Positions 32,705 through 42,424 of a stretch of DNA of 64,000 bases are shown here, one piece after another. This DNA is from Brevibacillus_H ginsengisoli (GTDB lineage Bacteria; Bacillota; Bacilli; Brevibacillales; Brevibacillaceae), in NCBI RefSeq assembly GCF_050113715.1, contig NZ_JBNJQR010000001.1:310001-374000 (forward strand), given 5' to 3'. The translations under genes and the position numbers were made by a program. Each line of letters starts with the position of its first letter. The first letter of the stretch is position 1. The notes beneath the pieces are model-generated. The model was not told the DNA's origin, did no database searches, and worked only from the letters and a program-made list of their open reading frames with translations.

Positions 32705-33496
32705 TTAATCCAAAATGTATTGTTGAATCGCCGTTGCCACTCCATCCAAATCTTCCGGGTGGGTACTAAAGTTGGCAGCGGCTTTTACATGTTCGGGTGC
32801 CCATCCCATAGCGACACCTGTCCCAGCCCAAGAGATCATCGATAGGTCATTGGCGCTGTCACCAATCGCCATGACTTCGCTTTGGTCTATGCCGCGCTGC
32901 TCACATACCCACGCAATTCCGCTCGCTTTGTTGGCGTTGGGGTGAATGATCATCATCTCTGGAATACCGTCTTGATACAACAGGGTATGCACCGCGTAAT
33001 CTGGATGGCTGGTGGACAAGGCCTCCTGGAGAATGTGAACTTCTCGTTCTCCTTTGACAAAGAGCTGAGTGGGAGCTTGCGTCAATTCTTGAACCAGATT
33101 GGGAACGAGGATGTCAATGCCAGGTCGGATTTTGTCTTCCCAGTCAGGACGTACCTGATTAAATAAATTTTTGTCCGGCAACGAGCAGATCATCATGATG
33201 TCATTACGTTCAGCCACATTCAGAATTTCCTTCGCCACAGCAAGGGGAATGGTCCAGCTTTTAACGCAGGCTTCTTGCTGATCGTAGATTTTGGTTCCAG
33301 AGCCGCACACTGCCATACTATTCAGTTGTAGTTGTTGATAGTAATTTCGGGTGCCAAACCAGCCGCGAGCGGTAGCCAGAATCACTTCAACTCCTTGTTG
33401 TCTCGCAGCTTGAACTGCCGTGAAATTGCGTGGGGAAATGGATAAATCGCGGGATAACAGTGTGTCGTCCAAATCAAGGGCAAGTAGTCGGATCAT
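32705..33496 (-). CDS. Cof-type HAD-IIB phosphatase
   Basis: 263 aa. HAD motif I is LLALDLDDTLLS at about 4-15, with the nucleophile and general acid as D8 and D10. Motif II is near ILATARG at 35-41. Motif IV is VMAIGDSANDLSMISWAG near 209-226. The C2B cap lies between. Such enzymes dephosphorylate sugar phosphates, flavin or nucleotide phosphates in the cytoplasm. It converges with the acyltransferase, with only 6 bp between the stops. Confidence 0.9.
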   Translation of the reverse strand: MIRLLALDLDDTLLSRDLSISPRNFTAVQAARQQGVEVILATARGWFGTRNYYQQLQLNSMAVCGSGTKIYDQQEACVKSWTIPLAVAKEILNVAERNDIMMICSLPDKNLFNQVRPDWEDKIRPGIDILVPNLVQELTQAPTQLFVKGEREVHILQEALSTSHPDYAVHTLLYQDGIPEMMIIHPNANKASGIAWVCEQRGIDQSEVMAIGDSANDLSMISWAGTGVAMGWAPEHVKAAANFSTHPEDLDGVATAIQQYILD

Positions 33497-33608
33497 GATT
33501 TTCTCCTCTTCTCTAATAGTTCAACAATGCTAAACGTTGAGGTACGATGATTAGAAAACTCGGCGATTGCAGAGCCTTTGGCGACAGCAGAGCCGTAGTT
33601 GCACTTAT

Positions 33609-33640
33609 GTAGATAGGAATTTTTATAAATTCCTATCTAC
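33609..33640. repeat. Perfect 14-4-14 palindrome
   Basis: GTAGATAGGAATTT and AAATTCCTATCTAC are exact reverse complements around TTAT. The site lies upstream of the HAD gene, between its start and the terminator at 33643. It may be a second hairpin or an operator. Confidence 0.8.
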
Positions 33641-33642
33641 TA

Positions 33643-33689
33643 AAAAAGGACTGTGTGTTCAGGCTGACCTGGGTTACACAGTCCTTTTT
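33643..33689 (-). terminator. Terminator of the minus-strand lipoprotein unit
   Basis: AAAAAGGACTGTGT (33643-33656) and ACACAGTCCTTTTT (33676-33689) are exact reverse complements around a 19-nt loop. The T run is at the minus-strand 3' end. Confidence 0.88.
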
Positions 33690-33713
33690 CACATAAGCAA
33701 TAAAAAGTTTTCG

Positions 33714-34532
33714 CTACTTTAACAAATATTTCTCGACTTCTTTAGGATCAGTCAGTTTAATCCCTGGATCACCGTATTTGAAGAAGCGATAGATGACTTC
33801 CTGATCCATGTACCCAGCACCAGGAATCGGAAGAATAATCCACGTCTGGTATTGATGAAGCAGGCGGTCAGTCGGATCTTTGCCAATCCAGAAGGTCATC
33901 TTCACGGTAGAGTTCTTCAGGATTTGTTGTAGATCGGGACGGTTAGCCAACTCCTTCTTGAATGGAGCCAACAAATCCGTTTTGCTTTTCGCCAGCCATT
34001 CTTCTCCAGAAATTTTAATTTGGAAAGGAACACACATGGTGCCGAGAACTTTCTCGTCTTCTAGCTGAACCGCCTTGTCAAGGAAGGGGAGCCAATCCTC
34101 ATAGCCTTGCATGACGTTGATCGGGAGCGGGTTTTCCTTCGTTTCCAGCCAATTGTCGGAAGCGCGAATATACCCTTTGCCATCGCGAACCAGATACTGA
34201 TACTTCTGCGTCGCAATCGATGCGTTCACCAGATATCCCGTAGGCTTCATCACGACCCCATCAAACATACCGTTTGTTTGACGGGAGAGGATGGTGTTTT
34301 TGATGTAGCCGTTGTACCAGAACTGTTGAGCATCTTTGTTCGTCTCAGCGTTTTTCAAAGAGGCTTTAAACCATTCGAGGCCAGATTCGGTTTGAGCAGT
34401 GGCAATAGGTTGTTCGGTTTTCTCCGGCTTCAATGTATTGGCGAATTGTTTTGTGCCTGATTCATAGGTGCATCCGCTTAACAGGGCGGCGCACGCGATG
34501 ACGGCAAGCACACTCAGATGCAGCTTACGCAT
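33714..34532 (-). CDS. Predicted lipoprotein
   Basis: 272 aa with a lipoprotein signal (MRKLHLSVLAVIACAALLSGC; lipobox LLSGC, C21 lipidated). The mature part looks like a beta-sheet-rich LolA/LppX-type fold: QFWYNGYIKNTILSRQTNG, YLVRDGKGYIRASDNWLETK, then VKMTFWIGKDPTDRLLHQYQT. That would be a membrane-bound carrier or sensor of lipid; this is a shape-based guess. Its 5' end overlaps the stop of the FG-GAP membrane protein gene by 8 bp, so the two are translationally coupled. Confidence 0.75.
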   Translation of the reverse strand: MRKLHLSVLAVIACAALLSGCTYESGTKQFANTLKPEKTEQPIATAQTESGLEWFKASLKNAETNKDAQQFWYNGYIKNTILSRQTNGMFDGVVMKPTGYLVNASIATQKYQYLVRDGKGYIRASDNWLETKENPLPINVMQGYEDWLPFLDKAVQLEDEKVLGTMCVPFQIKISGEEWLAKSKTDLLAPFKKELANRPDLQQILKNSTVKMTFWIGKDPTDRLLHQYQTWIILPIPGAGYMDQEVIYRFFKYGDPGIKLTDPKEVEKYLLK

Positions 34533-36180
34533 GGCGGAACCTCCTTACGAAACCATATCCTACAAGGCCAATAAACAAGAGTATAGTCAGCATAAGGACA
34601 GGCACGTCGTGGCGCTCAAATATCAACAGGCGATGGGTATTGTAGATTTCAGCTACAATTTCGTTCTGACCGTCACCGTCAATATCGCCTACCTGAACGT
34701 TGATCAGAGGCAAATAGATCCGCCAGGTCTGTTCCAATCCGGCTGGAGTGTACTGATAGCCCGTCAGATAACGTGTTCCCTGCTCACTTACCCAGCTTTT
34801 GGCCTTAGCGATAATCTCTGGTTGTTGGTTAGCCCCTACGGCTGACACGTTGGAGAAGCGGAAGCTCTTATCGAGATCTTTTTCCGTGTTTTTGCTCACC
34901 CAAAGAATTTGCCAATCGCCTTTGGCTGTTGGTTTCAGGATGTAAGACGGAGTGTTGGCAATCAAAAGTTCATCTGTATTGTCATGGTCAATGTCAGACA
35001 CAATTACATCACTTGTAGCTAAGCCGTTAATCTCTTTGCGATCCAGTTTGTAAGCTTCCTGAACGTTTCCGGCAGCATCAACTGTTAGTACGGCCAGATG
35101 CTCACCCAACACAATCAAACCTTCGCGTCCATCCGGAAGCTTCATCGTGTCGAGAATCTTCGTCGCATCCGTTGCAGTATGGAACGGATGATTCTCGTAG
35201 CTACCCGAAAGCACTCCATTTTGAATAACGATATTGGAGAACTTGCTCGGTTTGCTAAACTGTTGACGGCGATCCATTGCTCCTTGATTGACAGACAGCT
35301 GATGATCGATGTTCTGCATGTCCAACAGGAAGGCGCGATATGGACCTGTACCTGTCTCAAGCATGGATTCAGCAAACTGTTGTCGCTGAACAGTAGGAAC
35401 TAATTGTTTGTCTTTGATCAAGTAGTACGGGAAGCCTGGATAATCAATCGGCATCTGTTCTTTGATCTTGGCCATATCTTCCGGCTTAATCGAAGAAACA
35501 GGAATGCGTTCCATCTGTCCATTCTTCCATCCAAAGACGTACATCTCTACTGGTTCTGGATCAAGTCGAACCATCTTTTCTGCCTGTTCTTTCTTTTCTT
35601 GGTCAGTGGATGGTCTTTTTTCTTCTTGGTTCTGTTTTTCGTCTACGTTTCCGAACGTGATGACTTCCATCTTGCCATCATGGTCTACGTCGTACAACGT
35701 GGTAGGGAAGTAATCAACCCAATTCCCGGTATAGAGACGATCTGACTCCCACTTGAGGTAAAAATGGTTTAGGGCTGCCAGATTATCCTGATTGATCCCG
35801 GCATTGACGCCAACGGCAACCAAGATGAGGGCAAGAATCGCATTCCAGGCGAGTCGACCATAGAGTTTAGCGAGCAGCGCAATTACAAGAATTGCGATCA
35901 CCCCACCAAACATCAGGGCAATCGTAGAGGTAGTATCTACTCGACCTAAGGAACGATCAAGGAGCAAGAAGCCAAGTGTGAACACGATCACCTGCTTGCG
36001 TTCGTCTCGGTGAATCAAGAGGCTGGCGAGCAGCATGAACGGTACGAAGATCACCAAGGCAATCCATGAACCTTCAAGAAATGCAATTTTGATAATTAAA
36101 TGGTAAATCAGAAACAAGGCTAAGGCGTAAATCGCCCAGTAAAGCGTTTGTAATCTGAAAAACTGGCGCATGGCATTCAC
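34525..36180 (-). CDS. Membrane protein with FG-GAP/VCBS-type calcium loops
   Basis: 551 aa. Several N-terminal transmembrane helices (about 12-135) are followed by a ~370-residue exported domain and a last TM helix near the C-terminus (VLMLTILLFIGLVGYGF). The exported domain has three D-x-D-x-D/N-G-type loops: DVDHDGKMEVITF, DIDHDNTDELLIAN and DIDGDGQNEIVAEI. These are the calcium-binding signatures of FG-GAP/VCBS beta-propeller blades. It lies between the O-antigen ligase (41 bp upstream) and the lipoprotein (overlap), so these three genes form an operon. The role in the envelope is unknown. Confidence 0.72.
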   Translation of the reverse strand: MNAMRQFFRLQTLYWAIYALALFLIYHLIIKIAFLEGSWIALVIFVPFMLLASLLIHRDERKQVIVFTLGFLLLDRSLGRVDTTSTIALMFGGVIAILVIALLAKLYGRLAWNAILALILVAVGVNAGINQDNLAALNHFYLKWESDRLYTGNWVDYFPTTLYDVDHDGKMEVITFGNVDEKQNQEEKRPSTDQEKKEQAEKMVRLDPEPVEMYVFGWKNGQMERIPVSSIKPEDMAKIKEQMPIDYPGFPYYLIKDKQLVPTVQRQQFAESMLETGTGPYRAFLLDMQNIDHQLSVNQGAMDRRQQFSKPSKFSNIVIQNGVLSGSYENHPFHTATDATKILDTMKLPDGREGLIVLGEHLAVLTVDAAGNVQEAYKLDRKEINGLATSDVIVSDIDHDNTDELLIANTPSYILKPTAKGDWQILWVSKNTEKDLDKSFRFSNVSAVGANQQPEIIAKAKSWVSEQGTRYLTGYQYTPAGLEQTWRIYLPLINVQVGDIDGDGQNEIVAEIYNTHRLLIFERHDVPVLMLTILLFIGLVGYGFVRRFRHA

Positions 36181-36221
36181 CTTTTTCCTGTCAAGGATAT
36201 AACAGTCAAGCTGTTGTTTTT

Positions 36222-37499
36222 TTACTTAGAAAGCGATTGATCGGAGGCTTTTTTATTCTCATCGTGCAGAAGGCCTGTCACGAATCCGCCAATCAAACAG
36301 AAATAAATCAGCATGAACGGCACTTCAAAAATATTTTCCACCAGGTTATGGAGAGCAACCGCGAGCATTCCGCAAAGCACTCCCAATGCCAAAAAGTAAT
36401 TCGGAGTGTTTGTCCAGCGTCTGACTAGAGCTCGACAATAACGAACAATCATGGCCACAAATGTGATCATTAGTCCGATTCCGATCAGTCCAGTCTCGGC
36501 AATTGTTTTGAAGAAGTAGCTGTCTGTATAGATGGTTCCGAAGTATCGAGAACCTACAGCTCCGCCATAATGTCCCAGTCCGGTACCGAAAAGCGGCTCC
36601 AGGCGCATCTGGTTATAAGCGTTGGTCCAGCGGGCAATCCGTCCATCAGAGGTACTCTTCTGTAGGTATTCCCAGGTGAAAAGGGTACCCAGACGATTCT
36701 TCACTTGACCCAGTAACGGCGTATTTTCGGGAGCGACCCATAATACGACAAGTCCGATGATGCAAGCGATAAACAGGTACAAGGCGGTTTTGCGGTTCCA
36801 TAAATAGCAGCCGAAGAGAATCACAACGCCAAAAGCAAACCAGGCACCGCGAGAACCAGTGAAGAGCAAGGCGGCAATCATCGTGAGAGCCATGACCATC
36901 CAAATGGCTCGTTCTTTGTTCGTTTTACTTTTCAGCACCAATCCAAGTGCAATCGGGGAAATAAACGCCATGTAGCTTCCCAAAACGTTGGGACTTGTCA
37001 CGATGGAGAAGGCGCGGGTTTTCATCGTTTCTCCTTCATTCACCCAGCCTTGTGAAGTCTGAACATGAAACACGACCTGAAGTACCCCGATCAAGGCCAC
37101 GATAAATCCGACGAAGACCAGAATCTTGATGAATTTGTCGAAGTCGTTGGCGCTTCTGATCAGGTAAAACCCGATGTAGAATGCGACCAGGTATTCATAG
37201 ATCGCCCGGAAACCTTCGACGCTTGCTGCGAAGTTCGTCATATCGCTGACCATCAGTCCGATTCCAAAGATGATGAACGCGATCAAAACGTGTTTAATGT
37301 TGGGCAATACTCGGTCTCTGCTTAGATACGCACCGAACATAAAGGCGAGCAATACAAGTAGCACCGTTTCATCCCAGAAAGAGGTGAGCCCTGGGAGTGG
37401 CAAGAACTTGCGCAAGCAAAAGTCGATTATCGGATAAAACAAGAGTAAGTAAAGCCAATTGGTTGAGTCACTAGCTAGTGAGAATATCTTTTGTTTCAT
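36222..37499 (-). CDS. O-antigen ligase/polymerase-family membrane protein
   Basis: 425 aa from the ATG at 37499 behind GGGGGACG. About twelve transmembrane helices and a large extracellular loop with RLGTLFTWEYLQKSTSDGRIARWTNAYNQM and the conserved GTGLGHYGGAVG, the Wzy_C/WaaL region. Such proteins polymerise or ligate undecaprenyl-linked glycans outside the membrane. The gene begins the operon containing the FG-GAP protein and lipoprotein, and is divergent from the MurJ-like flippase. Confidence 0.85.
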   Translation of the reverse strand: MKQKIFSLASDSTNWLYLLLFYPIIDFCLRKFLPLPGLTSFWDETVLLVLLAFMFGAYLSRDRVLPNIKHVLIAFIIFGIGLMVSDMTNFAASVEGFRAIYEYLVAFYIGFYLIRSANDFDKFIKILVFVGFIVALIGVLQVVFHVQTSQGWVNEGETMKTRAFSIVTSPNVLGSYMAFISPIALGLVLKSKTNKERAIWMVMALTMIAALLFTGSRGAWFAFGVVILFGCYLWNRKTALYLFIACIIGLVVLWVAPENTPLLGQVKNRLGTLFTWEYLQKSTSDGRIARWTNAYNQMRLEPLFGTGLGHYGGAVGSRYFGTIYTDSYFFKTIAETGLIGIGLMITFVAMIVRYCRALVRRWTNTPNYFLALGVLCGMLAVALHNLVENIFEVPFMLIYFCLIGGFVTGLLHDENKKASDQSLSK

Positions 37500-37658
37500 T
37501 GGGACTCGTCCCCCTACAAGTATGTTGAACTTAACCATTATACGGTATCAGTCAATACATCTACAAGAAAAGACAATTTCTTCTTCAACTAAATAGCTGG
37601 TCGATCCGTAGAAAATGCTATATGATACAAATAGTTTTGCGAGATGGGAGTTTAACTG

Positions 37659-39194
37659 ATGAATATTGCGAAAACAGCGATGATGATCTTGATATTGACG
37701 ATAATTGGCCGATTTCTCGGATTTATTCGGACCATTTATATTTCGAATTATTATGGAACAGGGATGGAGGCTGACGCTTACTTTACGGCGTTAACCATTC
37801 CGATGACGTTGTTTCTGGTGATTCCCGGGGCGATGAATGCTGTATTAATTCCCACCCTGCGCGGATTACTGGAGAAAAAAGACGCGGCGCGGGCTCAGTC
37901 TCTCTATAATCAAATGCTCTTGATTGTGACATTGATTTTCCTTGTCATTACCGTAGTGGGGATCTGGGCATCTCCATGGATTAGCTCGATGCTGGGATTA
38001 ACAGGCGCCAAAGCAGCTCTCGCCACACAATTGCTTCGCTGGATGTGGCCATCTGTTATCTTCATCGGCTGGGCGGGCTTATGGACCAGCTTTTGCAACG
38101 CGCATCATCACTTCTTCACGCCTACGCTCGGCAGTGTGGCGAATGGAGCGATGGTTATTCTTGCTTTCTATTTATTGGTTCCGTTTTGGGGCATTGATGG
38201 GGTAGCCATTGGGACAACCTTGGGATTTGTGGCGACAGCGATTGTAATGATGCCAACAATTCGCAAATTTGGTTACTCCATTGGTGCGCCATCTCGATTG
38301 GTAAATGATGAGATTATGCGTAGTATGGGGGAGCGCGTCATCCCCATTTTGATCGGCTCAACGATTAGTCAAATTACCACCTTTTTGGAACGATATCTGG
38401 CGGCGGGACTAGGAGAGGGAAAAGTAGCGGCGCTTTCCTACGCCAAGCAAATTGCCCAGCTTCCGACGGTGTTTTTCGTGGCCGCTTTTACGATGCCGTT
38501 ATTTCCGCTGTTGGCTAGCTATGTCAAACGCGGTGAGATGGATCAAATGAAATCCATCCTGCAAAAAGGCATTCAGTACCTCTTTATCCTGCTTCTTCCG
38601 ATGACAGTGGGGATGATGCTGTACGGAGAACCAATCATTCGCCTCTTCTTTGTGCGTCAAGGAGGAAGCTTCGATGAACAATCCGTGATTTGGACGACCT
38701 GGGGATTGGTGATGTACAGCATTGGTATATTCGCTCTGGCAGCGCAAGACATGCTGACACGCGCTTTTTACGCGCTGGAGAATACGCGTACTCCCGTGAT
38801 CATCGGGGTGTTTGGTATTGGATTTTATCTATTGACCGCTTATATCAGTATCCCGTATCTATCTCACGGGGGTGTAGCGCTTAGCTATTCCGTATCGTTA
38901 TGCTTCCAGACCATCCTGTTGTATCTGTTCTTATGGAAAAAAATCGGGCAGCCTCTCACAAGATCCTTCTGGATTACCAGTCTCAAAGCAACCGTCGCCA
39001 GTGCTCTCATGGCAGCGGCGATCATTGCGGGAGAGAGAATCCTTGCGGGACTGCCGGTTTGGCTGCATCTACTTATTGGCGTATCAGGTGGGGCCATCGT
39101 TTATCTGCTTGTCCTGATAGTCACCAAGGAACCGTTGCTGGGAGAAATACTGAATAAGCTGCTTCGTCGTAATCAACAAGCCAACCAAGCTTAA
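37659..39194 (+). CDS. murJ: MurJ/MviN-type lipid II flippase
   Basis: 511 aa with 14 predicted transmembrane helices. The N-terminus NIAKTAMMILILTIIGRFLGFIRTIYIS and GTGMEADAYFTALTIPMTLF are characteristic of MurJ, with SYAKQIAQLPTVFFVAAFTMPLFPLLASY in the second half. It flips lipid-linked sugar intermediates across the membrane. In a polysaccharide cluster it may serve wall polymer precursors rather than lipid II; that cannot be told from sequence. The start follows GGGAG. Its 3' neighbour on the opposite strand is 24 bp away. Confidence 0.85.
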   Translation: MNIAKTAMMILILTIIGRFLGFIRTIYISNYYGTGMEADAYFTALTIPMTLFLVIPGAMNAVLIPTLRGLLEKKDAARAQSLYNQMLLIVTLIFLVITVVGIWASPWISSMLGLTGAKAALATQLLRWMWPSVIFIGWAGLWTSFCNAHHHFFTPTLGSVANGAMVILAFYLLVPFWGIDGVAIGTTLGFVATAIVMMPTIRKFGYSIGAPSRLVNDEIMRSMGERVIPILIGSTISQITTFLERYLAAGLGEGKVAALSYAKQIAQLPTVFFVAAFTMPLFPLLASYVKRGEMDQMKSILQKGIQYLFILLLPMTVGMMLYGEPIIRLFFVRQGGSFDEQSVIWTTWGLVMYSIGIFALAAQDMLTRAFYALENTRTPVIIGVFGIGFYLLTAYISIPYLSHGGVALSYSVSLCFQTILLYLFLWKKIGQPLTRSFWITSLKATVASALMAAAIIAGERILAGLPVWLHLLIGVSGGAIVYLLVLIVTKEPLLGEILNKLLRRNQQANQA

Positions 39195-39218
39195 GGCAGG
39201 AAGTCAATCGTACAAACT

Positions 39219-40598
39219 TTACACGGTAGTCAGCGGGAATTCACGGATCGCATAGCGGATTTTACCAGACGGGGTGGCAGGAATCTGCTCCTGATATTGG
39301 ACGTTGATATAAACATCTCCAAAGGATTGACGGATTCGCTCGACAAACTGTGATTCTGCTTGAGATTCGCAGTGATCCGGATTCTTCACTACCTGCAACG
39401 TAAACGCTTCAGGGGAATGCTGAACAATCTGGAAGGACTCGATTCCACTCAAATTCCTTGCGATATGATTAAAGAAGTGACCATGCACATATTCACCGTT
39501 CGATTTGACGAAGACGTCATCTTCCCGTCCTTCGATTCGCTCAAGAACGGGGGAGGTTAAACCGCACGAACACGGTTTGGGAGAAAGAGTCACAACATCG
39601 TTGAGCTGATAGCGAAGTCGCGGCATGGAGTAGTTGTGCAGATCGGTTACCAGAATCAAACCGTGCTCGCCAGCTTGTACAGGCTTCTTGGAAGTGAGAT
39701 CTACTACTTCAACCAAGCAGTTGTTTTCAAATAGATGCATTTGTCGCTGCGGACATTGAAACGCTATGATGCCGCCATCACGAGCTCCATACTCATTGAC
39801 AACAGGGCATTGAAATACTCGCTCAATTACCTCACGCTGTTCAGGGAGAAGGTTTTCGGCGGTCGAGACTACAGCCTTCAGACGAGTAACCTTTGGGATA
39901 AGCTGATGTTTCTCTAGCAATTTGGCAAACAGGGCGAGTGCAGAAGCATATCCGTACAAATACATCGGACGATATTTTCTGAGCAACTCGACATAGGAGT
40001 GAAGCTTGGTCTCCTGCAAATCATAGGCTGGAATGAACTTACGATTTTTCAGCAGCCGTTCTTTTAACGCATAGTTTCTGGATTGCTGCTGGGAAAGCTC
40101 AATGGGTGAACCCCAAATCATGACACTTGGATCACCTATGCGAATTCCGTGCCAGGAAAGGCCAGTCCAGCGTGCGGCTTCATAGTGCTCGATCGTATGT
40201 CGATCCAGATAAAAGCGGGTTGGCTCACCAGTGGAGCCCCCGGTTCGATTGGCGATGAGTGAAGCTTTCTGGATTCCTTTGGTCATATAAGCATACGGGT
40301 CATGGTTGAAATCTTTCTTGGTCAACACCGGGATTTCTTGTAAAAAACGAACAGGGTCCCAATCGGGTCGATGGATCGCCTTCTCAAAGGCGCTTTGATA
40401 CCGCTGATAGGCCGGAACACGATGTACAGCGTGCGCCAATAGTTTGGTTAGCCTGTGTCGCTTGATCTGTTCCAATTCATGAACAGGCTTGCGTCCATGC
40501 ATATCCATTTCACGCATAAATTGGCGTATCTGGTTGCCCTTGCGCTTTTCCATAAGTGGCCATTGAATATTGCGAATCAACCATCCGTGTATCGACAT
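39219..40598 (-). CDS. CapK/PaaK-like adenylate-forming ligase
   Basis: 459 aa. The ANL-family phosphate-binding loop is NRTGGSTGEPTRFYLD at about 113-128. YGYASALALFAKLL, NEYGARDGGIIAFQCPQ and the C-terminal subdomain GHFFNHIARNLSGIESFQIVQHS follow. It is related to phenylacetate-CoA ligase but belongs to the CapK-type proteins in exopolysaccharide loci, whose substrates are mostly unknown. The position between two flippase genes supports a polysaccharide modification role. Confidence 0.8.
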   Translation of the reverse strand: MSIHGWLIRNIQWPLMEKRKGNQIRQFMREMDMHGRKPVHELEQIKRHRLTKLLAHAVHRVPAYQRYQSAFEKAIHRPDWDPVRFLQEIPVLTKKDFNHDPYAYMTKGIQKASLIANRTGGSTGEPTRFYLDRHTIEHYEAARWTGLSWHGIRIGDPSVMIWGSPIELSQQQSRNYALKERLLKNRKFIPAYDLQETKLHSYVELLRKYRPMYLYGYASALALFAKLLEKHQLIPKVTRLKAVVSTAENLLPEQREVIERVFQCPVVNEYGARDGGIIAFQCPQRQMHLFENNCLVEVVDLTSKKPVQAGEHGLILVTDLHNYSMPRLRYQLNDVVTLSPKPCSCGLTSPVLERIEGREDDVFVKSNGEYVHGHFFNHIARNLSGIESFQIVQHSPEAFTLQVVKNPDHCESQAESQFVERIRQSFGDVYINVQYQEQIPATPSGKIRYAIREFPLTTV

Positions 40599-40699
40599 CT
40601 CGTAATCTCTCCTAACAGGAAATAGACAGGGAGTCGTCCCCTCATAACCCTAGTATTGCCATTGGATGGAAGGGTGCATTCTACCGAAGGAGTTAACTA

Positions 40700-42325
40700 A
40701 TGAGTAAAAAAAGTCATTTTCTTAGCGGCGCTTTAATACTTGCCGCGGCCGGCATTCTGTCCAAAGTGATTGGAATGTTCTACCGCATCCCGCTGCAAAG
40801 CATCGTTGGAAATAATGGATTGGGGTTATATCAAGAGGTTTATCCGCTCTATCTGACCTTTCTGATTTTGGCGACGGCAGGGGTTCCAGTAGCGTTGTCG
40901 CGGATGATTGCGGAGGTGCTGGCGGAGGGGAAGCAAGAAGAGATCAAGCCGATTCTTGCCAGAAGCATGCTGATGATGGGGGGCATTGGGGTGATTTTAT
41001 TCGCCCTGCTATACGTAAGTTCTCCATTTATCTCGATGGCAATGGGCAATCCCCATCTTGTCTCTCCCATTCGAGCGATCTCGCTATCCCTTCTGTTTGT
41101 CCCGTTAATCGCGGTACTGCGCGGGTTCTTTTATGGACAACAGAAGATGCTGATCATCGGTGTTTCGCAAGTAATTGAGCAGGCTTTGCGCGTCAGCTTT
41201 ATTCTAATCGCGTCGCTTTATCTGGTGTCGCTTGGGGAAGATACGGATGCGGTCATTACCGGAGTGAATATAGGGACCGTGATCAGTTCGTCACTTAGCT
41301 TCGTGATCTTGATCGGGTTTTATGTATGGCACCTGCGCAGAGAGCCGCTTCCTCAGACAAGTGATTGGAGAAAACAAGCTTGGTGGGCAGATCGGCCATT
41401 TTATCGTAAAATGTGGCAAATCTCTTGGCCGATTTGTGTCAGCGCATTGGTGATTCCGATTTTTAGTTTGGTGGATTCTTTTCTGGCTATTAATATTTTT
41501 CGCTCCATTTGGCATTTGGACGCTGTGATGGCCGACACCTGGTTTGGCATTTACAGTCGTGGCGGCCCGTTGCTTCAGCTAGCCAGTTTGTTCGGTGCTT
41601 CCATCGCGCTCTCCATTGTGCCTGCGATTGCGATAGCGAAGCAGAAGGGAGATCAGAAAGAAATTCAGGGACTCACTCGAATCTCTTACCGATTTGCTTG
41701 GTTGATTGGATTACCGGCTGGTTTTGGACTGACAGCGATCTCAAAAGGAGCCAACCTTGCCTTATATGGCGATACAGATGGGACTGGGGCCATGGCCATA
41801 CTGGGGATTAGCGCGATAACCCTGTCCATGTTGCTCGCCACCAATGGAATTCTGCAAGGGTTGGGACAAGAAAAAGTCCCCGCACGTCATCTCGCATACG
41901 GGGTTGGAATGAAAATCGTTGCTACTCTCGTATTTACCTCCTGGCTTGGAATGGATGGACTGGCATTATCATGGGTGGTTGCTACTTCTTTTACTTGTGC
42001 GTTGAATATCCGTGTCATTCGTCGTTTGGTTCCAATTAAGATTCATGTGCGTAAGGATTTTGTCTATCCGCTGATTGTGGCGATTCTGATGCTGGTTTTG
42101 GCGTGGGGAACTTCTAATGGAGTCATGTTTTACCTCAGCCATCACGTTCATTTGGGGCAACGCCTCCTTGGAGCCGTCCAGACGGTAGCCGGAGTGGGAG
42201 TCGGATTGATTTTTTACTTGGGAATGGCTTTCATTGTTCCATTACTAGACAAAAGCGAGCTGGAATGGCTGCCCGGCTCTACTTACTTCTCTAGAGTTCT
42301 TGAATCCATTGAAAGACGAAGATAA
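40700..42325 (+). CDS. SpoVB/YtgP-type MOP flippase
   Basis: 541 aa, about 14 transmembrane helices. The opening KKSHFLSGALILAAAGILSKVIGMFYRIPLQSIVGNNGLGLYQEVYPLY is diagnostic of the Firmicute SpoVB/YtgP polysaccharide transporter branch, which includes lipid II flippases. Later parts include SWPICVSALVIPIFSLVDSF and LATNGILQGLGQEKVPARH. It is the second MOP flippase within 1.6 kb. A terminator follows. Confidence 0.85.
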   Translation: MSKKSHFLSGALILAAAGILSKVIGMFYRIPLQSIVGNNGLGLYQEVYPLYLTFLILATAGVPVALSRMIAEVLAEGKQEEIKPILARSMLMMGGIGVILFALLYVSSPFISMAMGNPHLVSPIRAISLSLLFVPLIAVLRGFFYGQQKMLIIGVSQVIEQALRVSFILIASLYLVSLGEDTDAVITGVNIGTVISSSLSFVILIGFYVWHLRREPLPQTSDWRKQAWWADRPFYRKMWQISWPICVSALVIPIFSLVDSFLAINIFRSIWHLDAVMADTWFGIYSRGGPLLQLASLFGASIALSIVPAIAIAKQKGDQKEIQGLTRISYRFAWLIGLPAGFGLTAISKGANLALYGDTDGTGAMAILGISAITLSMLLATNGILQGLGQEKVPARHLAYGVGMKIVATLVFTSWLGMDGLALSWVVATSFTCALNIRVIRRLVPIKIHVRKDFVYPLIVAILMLVLAWGTSNGVMFYLSHHVHLGQRLLGAVQTVAGVGVGLIFYLGMAFIVPLLDKSELEWLPGSTYFSRVLESIERRR

Positions 42326-42377
42326 GCTTGCGGCGCTAATGTTTTCGGTACCGCCTGCTTTCCTTCCTAAAAGACAG

Positions 42378-42404
42378 AAGACCCGCAGAGATCTGCGGGT
42401 CTTT
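42378..42404 (+). terminator. Intrinsic terminator after the SpoVB-like gene
   Basis: AAGACCCGCAGA and TCTGCGGGTCTT form a perfect 12-bp stem followed by TT. Confidence 0.8.
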
Positions 42405-42424
42405 CCTATTCTATCGATAAAATT

